Source: CAYVQZ01 sp964453435 (lineage in GTDB: Bacteria; Abyssobacteria; SURF-5). From it: 64,000 nucleotides of DNA. This document shows positions 43,931 through 52,453 of the stretch, one piece after another. Each line of letters begins with the position of its first letter. Position 1 is the first letter of the stretch. The stretch spans positions 6,441 to 70,440 of the forward strand of contig CAYVQZ010000022.1 of NCBI GenBank assembly GCA_964453435.1. The letters run 5' to 3'. Both the position numbers and the translations under genes were made by a program. The notes below the pieces were generated by a model. It searched no databases. It worked only from the letters and a program-made list of their open reading frames with translations, and was not told where the DNA came from.

Positions 43931-45277
43931 ATGAAGTTTCGCGCGGCATCCAGACTCAGAGCGGCGGCTTTCCTATGCCTCATTCTGCTCTTCGTATCCT
44001 GCTCTTCGAGCAGCCCTCAGAAGAACGACAATGTCGCACTCATTATTATCGACACGGTCAGGGCCGACCGGCTTGGCTGCTACGGATTCCTTCTCCCGAC
44101 GAGCCCAAACATCGACAAGCTGGCCGCACGCGGCACGCTGTTTGAGAAGGCGGTGACTTGCTCGCCCGTTACCCTCCCGTCGGTCAGCGCGATGCTTACA
44201 TCCACGTATCCGATATACAATAACGTTCGATACAACGGCTTGTTTTTCTTGAGCGATTCGAGCATTACCCTCGCAGAGATTCTGAAGGAACACGGCTACA
44301 CGACCGCGGCGTTCGTGGGCGGTTTCCCGCTTGAGTCCCGGTTCAAGGTGAATCAGGGGTTCGACGTGTTCGACGACGACTTCTCAAACTCGGTCAAAGC
44401 GGCGAAGCGGAAATGGATTGGTCACGAAGCCGATGGATTCGAGCGGACCGCCGCCGAAGTGAACGAGCGTGTATTCGCCTGGCTCGAGGAGGCGAAGGAC
44501 GAACGCTTCTTTCTTATGGTTCATTATTTCGACCCGCACTGGCCCTATGAGCCGCCCAGCCCGTACGATGAACGATTTGACAGCCCGTACAACGGAGAGG
44601 TGGCGTACACCGACGAGCAGGTCGGCAAGCTGCTGGACAAACTCCGCCAACTCGGGCTTGACAAGAAAACGCTGGTTGTGTTGACCGGTGACCACGGCGA
44701 GGGACTGGGGGCCCATAAGGAACTCACGCACGGCCAATTCATCTTTGATACCACCGTTCTCATCCCGTTGATACTGTATCATCATGACCGCATACCCGAG
44801 GGCCTCCGCGTGAAAACGATGGCCAGGAGCATAGATATTATGCCGACTATACTCGATTTCCTGGGTATTTCCGCCGGGTCCCGGTCCCACGGCGTCAGCC
44901 TTCTGCCGGCGCTCGACGGAAACGCCGAAGAAAAACCGGTGCTCCTGGAAACGATGCTTCCCTATTACGAAAGCGATGACCTGCAGGATATACCCGTGAA
45001 AATCGCGGGGCTGCGAACCGGCAAATGGAAGCTGGTTTACGCCACGATGGAAAAGGATGGGAAACCCGGCTGGGTGGGTGAACTCTACAACATCGAGAAG
45101 GACCCTCTCGAGGTCTTCAACGTAATTGAGGAAGAATACGAAACCTTCAGCCGCCTGATGAACGAGATGCACGCGCTAAAGAAAACATACGCTGAAAGCG
45201 CGATACGCGGCAATCAATTCGGCGAAATGGACGAGGAGACACGGGAAAAACTGAAGAGCCTCGGCTATTTCAAATAA
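43931..45277 (+). CDS. Sulfatase-fold lipoprotein with Thr in the nucleophile position
   Basis: This 448-residue exported lipoprotein has the lipobox LLFVSC at about 19-24, then VALIIIDTVRADRLGCYGF (metal Asp). The segment TCSPVTLPSVSAMLTSTYP places Thr where true sulfatases have the formylglycine Cys/Ser of C-x-P-S-R. Further metal residues are in VVLTGDHGEGLGAHKELTHG. This Thr variant is widespread among sulfatase-like hydrolases/transferases and recalls phosphoethanolamine and phosphoglycerol transferases. It may therefore modify surface glycans or lipids with a phospho-group rather than cleave sulfate (inference). It ends LKSLGYFK and converges with the gene at 45310. Confidence 0.8.
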   Translation: MKFRAASRLRAAAFLCLILLFVSCSSSSPQKNDNVALIIIDTVRADRLGCYGFLLPTSPNIDKLAARGTLFEKAVTCSPVTLPSVSAMLTSTYPIYNNVRYNGLFFLSDSSITLAEILKEHGYTTAAFVGGFPLESRFKVNQGFDVFDDDFSNSVKAAKRKWIGHEADGFERTAAEVNERVFAWLEEAKDERFFLMVHYFDPHWPYEPPSPYDERFDSPYNGEVAYTDEQVGKLLDKLRQLGLDKKTLVVLTGDHGEGLGAHKELTHGQFIFDTTVLIPLILYHHDRIPEGLRVKTMARSIDIMPTILDFLGISAGSRSHGVSLLPALDGNAEEKPVLLETMLPYYESDDLQDIPVKIAGLRTGKWKLVYATMEKDGKPGWVGELYNIEKDPLEVFNVIEEEYETFSRLMNEMHALKKTYAESAIRGNQFGEMDEETREKLKSLGYFK

Positions 45278-45309
45278 CACGCCGCTTGAATTTCGGGGGA
45301 GCTGGCTGG

Positions 45310-47508
45310 TCACTTGATATAGCCCAGACTCCTGAGGTTCTCGACATCGCGCGGGGCATAGCGCGGAGAGGTCTCGCTCCGCTGTTCCTCCCGGCAGAGA
45401 TAATCTTCATGAATTGCTCGCCAGTGAGCGGCGAGTTCAGGACTGTCCGCGAGAATATTGATTGATTCATCAGGGTCAACGCTCAAGTCATAGAGCCGCT
45501 CTCCGTCGGGCCCCGCGATATATTTCATTTCACGCGAACGGAAGCAAATCCGATTCGAAAGGTCCTCCGCGATTATGTGCTCGCGATCGAGGCGCCGCTC
45601 TCTGCCTTCTATCAAGGGGAGCAAATTCATTCCGGCGCCTTTCAACTCATCCTCCAATCCTGCAGCCGCCAAGACCGTAGGCGCCAGGTCGATTATTGAC
45701 ACCAATTCATCCACCTTTTGGACATGGTCCATCCCGGGAACATGCATAATCAGAGGAACATGAATCAAATCTTCGGTGAGATCATGCCCGTGGCAGAAAT
45801 AATACCCGTGCTCGCCCATCGCTTCCCCGTGGTCGGCCGTGAAGATCACCACTGATTTATCCCACAGGCCTCTTTTCTTGAGCTGTTCGAGCAGGTCGCC
45901 GATAAGGTCGTCTGCATATGCAATTTCCCCATTATAGCGAATCCGATAGTCAGCCGGAGAGTTGTGGCCCGGTATATATTGGTACATGGGGATGCCGTTC
46001 CTGCCGTCGTTGTCGGTAACAGGCAGGACCTTTTGGTCGTCTCGGCTCATGCGCTCGGGAATGCGTCTCAAATACCTTTCGGGAGGAATGTAAGGTCCAT
46101 GCGGGTCCTGGTAATGAACCCAGAGAAAGAACCGCCGCTCGCCTATTGCATCAAGAAAACCGAACACATATTCGTTGGTTTTCTCGGCAGTTCTCTCAAT
46201 CACCCCGCGCGAAAGCGGGAACGAGGTGTACGTGTCGTCATAAATGCGGAATCCCTGCCAAAAGCGCCGTTTCCGATGGAGCACCGAATTGCTGACAAAG
46301 GCGGCGGTGAGATACCCGTTCCGAGATAATATTTTCGCAAGCGTTTCCTGGTCGGGTATAATCTTCGGCTTGCCCGGCACACCGACAGAGTGAACGGTGC
46401 GATATGTTGACGTCATCATGGACCACACGGCGGGCGCGGTGTACGGAGCGGTCGAAGCACAATTCGTGAAAATCGTAGACTGTTCGCCGAAAACATCAAG
46501 TTTCGGAGTCGTCTTCAAGTTATAGCCGTATGAACCCATGTGGTCGGCGCGAAGCGTGTCGAGCGTTATAAGGATGACATTGGGGCGCTCGCTCCGGGTT
46601 TCCGCCTTTGCCGAAGAAAGCATCCCCGACGCGAAAGCCGCTCCAAGAACGCCCGCAAACAGGAGGGCGGGGCGCGACGGCTTCTGAAGCATGTTGCTCG
46701 AAATTCTTTCCAAGAGATGCTCCAACCGGAATGTCTTCAGCCACACCAACGCCACGGTCAACGCAACCAGAGTCACCAGTGCGACGATTATCCAACCGGT
46801 GTTGGTCGCGGAAGGATTCTGCAAAGGCCATAGAAGGGAAACGGCCGCGGCCACAAGACAAGCGAGAGACCAGGAGATGAGCAAAAAGGCAGGCGACGGC
46901 TTTTGCTGGCGTCGGCCGGACATCAAAATGACCGAGATGCTATGGACCGGCGCCGCGACAGCCACAGAAACCGGCACGGAGACATAGGGAACAAGCAACA
47001 GGAGACCGCTCAACCAGTGGCCATCGAGAAAGCGAGAGGCCAGCATCGGAGGACTCATATACGGAGAGATTATGAGGAGCCTTCCTGTCCAATGCCCGTG
47101 CATCAACCGGAAGAGAGCCACAGAGCTCAGCAGGTATGCAGACAGCCAAATCGCGAGAAAGGAAAGACGGTCAAGCCGGAAACTTCTGTTTCTCGTTTTC
47201 CGCAGGAACAGAGAATCAAGCCCGAGCCCGAGCATGAGCCAGAAGCCTATCCAGATCGCCGGACCGGCGCCAAATAAGACATGCATCGTTCGCTGGACGG
47301 CAAAGCTTCCCATCCAGCTTTCGGTTACCAGAATCCACCTCTGCGGCTCGCGCAGGACCGCAACGAACTGCGCGGCGGCGCCGCCCCCGGCGAAAAGCAG
47401 CAGGAGCGCGAGGCTTCGAAACAGTTTTCGCCCGCCATCGTGAATGACGATAGCTGTGCCCGAACCTCCGGTCTTGTCAATTACGGGTTCGTCAGGATTG
47501 GCTTTCAT
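45310..47508 (-). CDS. Membrane-anchored sulfatase-superfamily transferase/hydrolase
   Basis: This 732-residue protein has an N-terminal membrane part with about seven hydrophobic segments (1-290) and an extracytoplasmic catalytic domain. VILITLDTLRADHMGSYGY supplies the metal Asp. ASTAPYTAPAVWSMMTSTY again carries Thr at the nucleophile site. SVVIFTADHGEAMGEHGYYFCHGHDL gives the second metal set. The layout (membrane helices plus sulfatase domain) matches LTA-synthase and EptA-like transferases. It ends NLRSLGYIK, like its convergent neighbour. A strong promoter precedes it (47551-47579); the Shine-Dalgarno is weak. Confidence 0.78.
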   Translation of the reverse strand: MKANPDEPVIDKTGGSGTAIVIHDGGRKLFRSLALLLLFAGGGAAAQFVAVLREPQRWILVTESWMGSFAVQRTMHVLFGAGPAIWIGFWLMLGLGLDSLFLRKTRNRSFRLDRLSFLAIWLSAYLLSSVALFRLMHGHWTGRLLIISPYMSPPMLASRFLDGHWLSGLLLLVPYVSVPVSVAVAAPVHSISVILMSGRRQQKPSPAFLLISWSLACLVAAAVSLLWPLQNPSATNTGWIIVALVTLVALTVALVWLKTFRLEHLLERISSNMLQKPSRPALLFAGVLGAAFASGMLSSAKAETRSERPNVILITLDTLRADHMGSYGYNLKTTPKLDVFGEQSTIFTNCASTAPYTAPAVWSMMTSTYRTVHSVGVPGKPKIIPDQETLAKILSRNGYLTAAFVSNSVLHRKRRFWQGFRIYDDTYTSFPLSRGVIERTAEKTNEYVFGFLDAIGERRFFLWVHYQDPHGPYIPPERYLRRIPERMSRDDQKVLPVTDNDGRNGIPMYQYIPGHNSPADYRIRYNGEIAYADDLIGDLLEQLKKRGLWDKSVVIFTADHGEAMGEHGYYFCHGHDLTEDLIHVPLIMHVPGMDHVQKVDELVSIIDLAPTVLAAAGLEDELKGAGMNLLPLIEGRERRLDREHIIAEDLSNRICFRSREMKYIAGPDGERLYDLSVDPDESINILADSPELAAHWRAIHEDYLCREEQRSETSPRYAPRDVENLRSLGYIK

Positions 47509-47550
47509 AACTTCAACAGGTGTTATTCTTTTCCTTCAACAACACTTCCA

Positions 47551-47579
47551 AATATAAAGATCGCGGCGCGCCTTGTCAA
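47551..47579 (-). promoter_or_regulatory. Strong sigma-70-type promoter for the membrane sulfatase-like gene
   Basis: On the minus strand: consensus -35 TTGACA (47574-47579), 17-nt spacer, -10 TATATT (47551-47556). The leader to ATG 47508 would be about 37 nt. Confidence 0.75.
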
Positions 47580-47679
47580 TCGAACCCATGGTCGAAGGCC
47601 AAATGAACCGGTCGGAGTTCTTTTCTCAAACAGACTGCGGGTCATCACTTTCCACTTGCTCCGAACATGGAAATGGCGT

Positions 47680-49704
47680 CTATTCCTCCGAGAGGTTGTT
47701 CCGGATTTCGGCGGGAATGAGGATTGCCCAGTAGTCTTGTTGCCTTATGACGGTCGCACTCGGGTTCATGGATTGCGCTTTACGCAGAAACATCTCCTCG
47801 GCTGGCCCGGGGTCGACGACGAGCGCGGTGGCTGGCCGCAAAGCGAATTCCTCCGCCATGGCCTCAATATCTTCGAACTCCATCCAACGAATGTGCGCCC
47901 TGTCGCTCCCTGGACGAGACCTGTCGTAGGTGATCAAATGGAGCAAAAACGGGAAGTCCTTCAGCCGATTTGAGATGAAGACAGAATAGGACGGTGGAAT
48001 CGACCGCACGAATTCGGCGGCCTTTCTGGGATGTGGCTCCCGGCCCAATGCGGAATCCGTGTCGGCGTAAACAAGGAACAAGCTGGTCAGCGAAATTGTG
48101 GCGAGAAAAAACAGGACAAGCATTCGCGACAAATTGCGGCTTTGAAATCCGCCAAAAGACTCATTGACTCTCCAAACCTTCGCAAGCAGCAATCCCCCTA
48201 TCATTGCCGGCACAGGAACCAGCGTGGCGAATAATCTGCGCTCCGCAAAACCGAAGCCCGTCGCCGCAGGCAGAAAAGCGACGGGTATCCACAATAGCAC
48301 AAGCAGGTTCTCGAAAGTTTTCCTGAAACCCGCGAGCACGCCCAACCCGAGGAGAAAGAGTACGCCGGAAATGGGATTCGGATAGAAGGTATTCGATGGG
48401 TGGTGTGTCTTGGGCATCAATTGGGTCGCCGCTTGGAACCCTCTGAGCACATTTCCAATGAAAACATGAGTCGGGCGCAAGCCGGAATATTCGGCGGCGG
48501 CCAGAAAGTTGCCGGATTTTCCGTACAGACGGAGGAATTCCTTGAGGTTCTCCCACCCGATAGTAAGATGGGGAAGGAGAACCAACAGGAACGCGGCGGT
48601 GAAAGCGCATATCTCGGCGAATGACATGCCTCTGCGGCCGCGATTTGCAGCGAGGAACCTCCCCGCAACAACCACCGCTATCGCAAAGGGGGCCATGACA
48701 AAACATGAGGCATACAAGTACAACGTTGCTCCCGTCAGGGCGCCCAGAAGAGCGAAGTTCCATTTCCCCCCGATTCGTACGGCGCGGATCAGAACAAAGA
48801 GCAGAAGCGCCAGAAACATCGGCCCTTCTATCTCGTGCACCCCGAATTTGCTGTACCCCACGTGCCAGGGATCGGCGGCTACCAGGAATGCGGAAAACAT
48901 GCCCGCTTTGCTTCCCCACAGCTTCTTGCAGAGGATATAAACGAGGAGGATGGTAAACGTCCCCTCGAGGGCTGAGACAGTTCGGTGTTGAAACAATCCG
49001 ACCCCGAAAGCCGAAAAGGCGAGACGAATTGCCGCAATCCTGATCAAATGGATTTTCCGAACGTCCGGCTGTTCGAAAAAGGATTGGGGATGCTCGCCAA
49101 CCTCGAGAGCCGCCTTCGCGAAAAGCTGTTCGTCAACCGTATAGCGGACCGGAAAAACGTCCAGCTGATAGAGTCGCACCGCAAGCCCAAAGAGAACGAT
49201 CGCCATGACAACTAATTTCTCGACGCGGGCCGAGCGTGAAATCTCCGGTCGGTTCACACGCTCAAAACGCCCGGCTGCCCAGCCCAGCATGGGAAGAATT
49301 AGTCCGCCGGCCAATATCCACGTGCGGCCGGATATGCCTTGGAGCCCGTAGATCAGGAAAAAGGCTCCAGCCAAAACAAGGAGCCATCTGTTCAAAATAG
49401 CGGGCGTTCCCAGCTTTCGGAGCACGAGTGAACGCGTTGCGGAAAGGGCTGCAACCGCAAGCGTCAGAAGCGCCGGCGCAGTCAAGGGCGAGCCACCCCA
49501 ATGGTACATTCTCGAGCCCAAAACAATTGCCCGATTCATTATTGCGCCCAGCTCCTCCAGCACAAATCCTTGACTCAACGCCTGGGCCGACATGCGACGA
49601 TAGACGAGGAAAAAGAGCGTGCCGGCGAACACGGTCCACAGTGTCGCCGCGAGCGCTCGGCGCGAGTTTGAGCGGATAGGCTCCAGAAATCCGGAATCAT
49701 TCAT
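47680..49704 (-). CDS. Multipass glycosyltransferase, GT39-like
   Basis: This 674-residue membrane protein has some 13 hydrophobic segments. The first large periplasmic loop, LYQLDVFPVRYTVDEQLFAKAAL, has the acidic DE pair expected of the PMT/ArnT catalytic loop. A hydrophilic C-terminal domain with HIRWMEFEDIEAMAEEF follows. It would transfer sugar from a polyprenyl-phosphate donor outside the inner membrane. It lies 6 bases before the next membrane GT-like gene's end and is probably in one operon with 49711-52332. No Shine-Dalgarno is obvious. Confidence 0.75.
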   Translation of the reverse strand: MNDSGFLEPIRSNSRRALAATLWTVFAGTLFFLVYRRMSAQALSQGFVLEELGAIMNRAIVLGSRMYHWGGSPLTAPALLTLAVAALSATRSLVLRKLGTPAILNRWLLVLAGAFFLIYGLQGISGRTWILAGGLILPMLGWAAGRFERVNRPEISRSARVEKLVVMAIVLFGLAVRLYQLDVFPVRYTVDEQLFAKAALEVGEHPQSFFEQPDVRKIHLIRIAAIRLAFSAFGVGLFQHRTVSALEGTFTILLVYILCKKLWGSKAGMFSAFLVAADPWHVGYSKFGVHEIEGPMFLALLLFVLIRAVRIGGKWNFALLGALTGATLYLYASCFVMAPFAIAVVVAGRFLAANRGRRGMSFAEICAFTAAFLLVLLPHLTIGWENLKEFLRLYGKSGNFLAAAEYSGLRPTHVFIGNVLRGFQAATQLMPKTHHPSNTFYPNPISGVLFLLGLGVLAGFRKTFENLLVLLWIPVAFLPAATGFGFAERRLFATLVPVPAMIGGLLLAKVWRVNESFGGFQSRNLSRMLVLFFLATISLTSLFLVYADTDSALGREPHPRKAAEFVRSIPPSYSVFISNRLKDFPFLLHLITYDRSRPGSDRAHIRWMEFEDIEAMAEEFALRPATALVVDPGPAEEMFLRKAQSMNPSATVIRQQDYWAILIPAEIRNNLSEE

Positions 49705-49710
49705 AGAATG

Positions 49711-51390
49711 CTAGTTATGCTGGGGTGCAGGTTGTCCGGAGGATGTCCGGCTCGCCCCCTTTTTATCTGTTCGGGAATTCTTCTGTGAGGTTCGCAAATC
49801 AAATATTATTGTGTCGGGCCGGCTCGGGTCTGTGAAGAACAAACTATTCTCGAAAAGGTAGTCGCGCATCTCACTCCTCTCGCGCCCTTCGCCTGCAAGC
49901 GCTTCCGAAAACACGAACAGAGAAATTCCTTCTTCTTCAATCGCCTCGCGTAAGCGCTCCAAGGAGGATATCCCCCCATAGTAATTGCGGCCAAGATAAA
50001 AGTAGAAGGCCGGCGACATGGCTCCGTAGCCGTACCCAAAATCATTAACTCCCCCAACCGACTCGCTCTCTCCGAGGAATCCGCTCAGGCTGGTGGCTAG
50101 AGCGTATCCGCGTTGGTTTTCCGGTTGCCATACCATGAGATCGTATTTCCTCTGCGTTTTGTAACTCATGAAGGCGAGGTAGGCTGTCAGCAGAACCGCA
50201 AGGAAAAGCGTCAACCACCGTTCCTTCGCTGTTGCCGTTTTGGGTTCCACCAGCGCTCGCGCGCACGAGACGGCCAGAAAAGGAGAGAAAAGGGTCAAGA
50301 AATGCAGATGGCTGCCGACCATCCCGAGGAAGATCAAAAAGAACAGCGCTGGCAGGAGCAAGACCATGAAAAGGAACGAATCGCCCGAACCTCGGTTGTT
50401 TTTCCAAAAAATTGTCCCGAGTATCCAGAAAGTTGAAAGAACGAGCACGGGGATAGTCAGCAACTCGCGGTAGTTCGGAATCAACTTGCGGACGTTGATG
50501 CTGAAGAACCCTCTTATATAGGAGATATTGAACACGCTTTCAGCGAGCGCTTTGGAACCGAGGGCCTCCGGATTCTGACGCAGCAGAAGAATCTGAGTGA
50601 CGTATCCCAACCCAACGAGCAGGCACGAACCGACTATCACGCACAGCGCCGTTCGATGCCTTTTCCATGTCCCGGTCACCAGGGCGTGAATGAGAATCAC
50701 GGGAGCGGCCAGATAACCCACAATATGATGCAAACACCCAAGCGCCACCGCCAGGACGACAAGGTAACAGTGCGCTTTTGATTCGGAGTTCGACCAAAGG
50801 GTGTATGCAAGCACGGCGGCTGTGGGAAACAGAAAAACCCATGCGGTGTAAAGCAGAAACATATTCACGGGAAGCAGCAACATGAGGATACTGCTCAGGG
50901 CGGCCGTTCGATGGTCGAAAAGCCTCCATGCCCCGACACACACAAGGGAAAACAGGGCCGCGGCGTAGGCGAGCTCGACCATTCGGAAACTGAGCGTCGT
51001 AACCCCGAAAAGTCGGAAACCCAGCGATTGAACAATGAAATAAGCCGGCATCTCGGTGAACTTGAACACGAGGTTATCCGGGGCGGGATTCAGGTTGTCG
51101 CAGACACCCAGCCAGTTGCTGAAGTAGCCGTGGCGAAGATAATTCAGTGCCCTGACCGCATAGAACGGTTCTCCCGCGAAAGGTTTGCCGTAATCTCTGA
51201 ATGGCTCGGCGAGATGCCGGAGATTGAGAAGAATGAAAAGCGCTCCGGCAAGAAAAATTATGGTCAGACACGCATACCGAACGCGCGAACTATCGCCCGA
51301 AAACAGTCCGTTTCCTGATTCGGAATTTGCGCGGCGCATGCTGTGGACGGCTGTCGAGACCGACCGGTTGCACGTATCCAGTCGAATCAT
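49711..51390 (-). CDS. Multipass membrane glycosyltransferase-like protein
   Basis: This 559-residue polytopic protein has a first membrane segment (ACLTIIFLAGALFILLNL). Its first loop is HLAEPFRDYGKPFAGEPFYAV. More than ten further hydrophobic segments and a soluble C-terminus ending in a low-complexity tail follow. The layout is GT39/GT-C-like. ATG 51390 follows a TATAAT box (51396-51401) by 5 nt and has no Shine-Dalgarno, so it might be leaderless; an in-frame ATG at residue 18 is an alternative start. It is flanked by a GT39-like and a GT2 gene. Confidence 0.7.
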   Translation of the reverse strand: MIRLDTCNRSVSTAVHSMRRANSESGNGLFSGDSSRVRYACLTIIFLAGALFILLNLRHLAEPFRDYGKPFAGEPFYAVRALNYLRHGYFSNWLGVCDNLNPAPDNLVFKFTEMPAYFIVQSLGFRLFGVTTLSFRMVELAYAAALFSLVCVGAWRLFDHRTAALSSILMLLLPVNMFLLYTAWVFLFPTAAVLAYTLWSNSESKAHCYLVVLAVALGCLHHIVGYLAAPVILIHALVTGTWKRHRTALCVIVGSCLLVGLGYVTQILLLRQNPEALGSKALAESVFNISYIRGFFSINVRKLIPNYRELLTIPVLVLSTFWILGTIFWKNNRGSGDSFLFMVLLLPALFFLIFLGMVGSHLHFLTLFSPFLAVSCARALVEPKTATAKERWLTLFLAVLLTAYLAFMSYKTQRKYDLMVWQPENQRGYALATSLSGFLGESESVGGVNDFGYGYGAMSPAFYFYLGRNYYGGISSLERLREAIEEEGISLFVFSEALAGEGRERSEMRDYLFENSLFFTDPSRPDTIIFDLRTSQKNSRTDKKGASRTSSGQPAPQHN

Positions 51391-51465
51391 TCCCAATTAT
51401 ACCACGACAAGACGAACCTCTTGTGGTCCGACCAACGAGCGGAATCAAAAAAATGCAGCCCGAGC

Positions 51466-52332
51466 TTACAGAGAAATGTCCCGCTCCTCCCGCGCCGATA
51501 CAGCCCTTTGTTGCGATTCCTCTCCGGACGGCCCGGCAGACGTTTCGGGCTCCACTATGCGATAGTAGGATTCTTCGAAAAGTTTTCGTCCGCTCTCGTC
51601 GAAAAGCCCGAATTTCCCGAGATGCATTCTCTGGAGCCTGAATTTGAGGGAAGTAAGCACGCATCCGAACCCGTACTTCATGCTGCGAGTGAAATTGATG
51701 GAAGACGCCTCGGGGAAGTACTTTGTGGGGCAGGATATCTCGCCTATCTTATATTTCCAGAAGATAATCTGGGCGAGCATTTCATTATCGAAAACGAAGT
51801 CATCGGAATTCTCGAGCAATGGGAGCGACTCCAGCACCTTCCTTGAAAATGCCCGGTAACCGGTATGATATTCGGAGAGTTTGTAAAAAAGCAGCAGGTT
51901 CTCGAACATTGTCAGAAACCTGTTGGAGATGTATTTGTAAACCGGCATTCCGCCCTTCAGCGCGCCCACTCCGAGGATGCGTGAGGCAATGACCACGTCG
52001 TATTCGCCCACCGCGATGAGCGACACCATTGCGGTAATCAGCTTCGGCGAATACTGGTAATCAGGATGAAGCATGACCACGATGTCCGCGCCCGTCTTCA
52101 GAGCCTCGCGATAGCAGGTTTTTTGGTTGCGTCCATATCCGAAGTTCCTCGCGTGAATGAACGTTTTGATGCCAAGTTTTTTGGACATCTCGATTGTGTC
52201 GTCATGACTGCCGTCGTCAACGAGCAGTATCGTGTCAACGACATCCAGCGGGACTTCGTCGTAGGTTTGCTTCAACGTCTTGCCCGCGTTGTAGGCGGGC
52301 ATTACGACTGCAACCCTCTTTCCCTCAATCAC
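51466..52332 (-). CDS. GT2 glycosyltransferase, polyprenyl-phosphate sugar transferase type
   Basis: This 288-residue protein has a GT-A domain: VAVVMPAYNAGKTLKQTYDE, LLVDDGSHDDTIEM and VVMLHPDYQYSPKLI (DxD-like HPDYQY). AFSRKVLESLPLLENSDDFVFD also fits this group. It lacks obvious C-terminal membrane helices, so it resembles the soluble DPM1-like type. GTG 52332 is the start, with GGAG 8 nt upstream. It is probably the donor-lipid enzyme for the two GT39-like proteins downstream (inference). Confidence 0.85.
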   Translation of the reverse strand: MIEGKRVAVVMPAYNAGKTLKQTYDEVPLDVVDTILLVDDGSHDDTIEMSKKLGIKTFIHARNFGYGRNQKTCYREALKTGADIVVMLHPDYQYSPKLITAMVSLIAVGEYDVVIASRILGVGALKGGMPVYKYISNRFLTMFENLLLFYKLSEYHTGYRAFSRKVLESLPLLENSDDFVFDNEMLAQIIFWKYKIGEISCPTKYFPEASSINFTRSMKYGFGCVLTSLKFRLQRMHLGKFGLFDESGRKLFEESYYRIVEPETSAGPSGEESQQRAVSAREERDISL

Positions 52333-52453
52333 TGTCCATTCTCCGAGGTGTCATTCAGCGACCCCGATACGCCTCACCATCCTACCAGAAGAGAATTGCC
52401 GAATCAATAAGCGCTTGCATGCATTCGGTCTTCGCCGGGACCTCTTCGGGCGG

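Noticed and set aside
43931..45277. True (formylglycine) sulfatase
   Set aside because: The C/S-x-P-S-R motif is replaced by T-L-P-S-V, so a formylglycine nucleophile cannot form.
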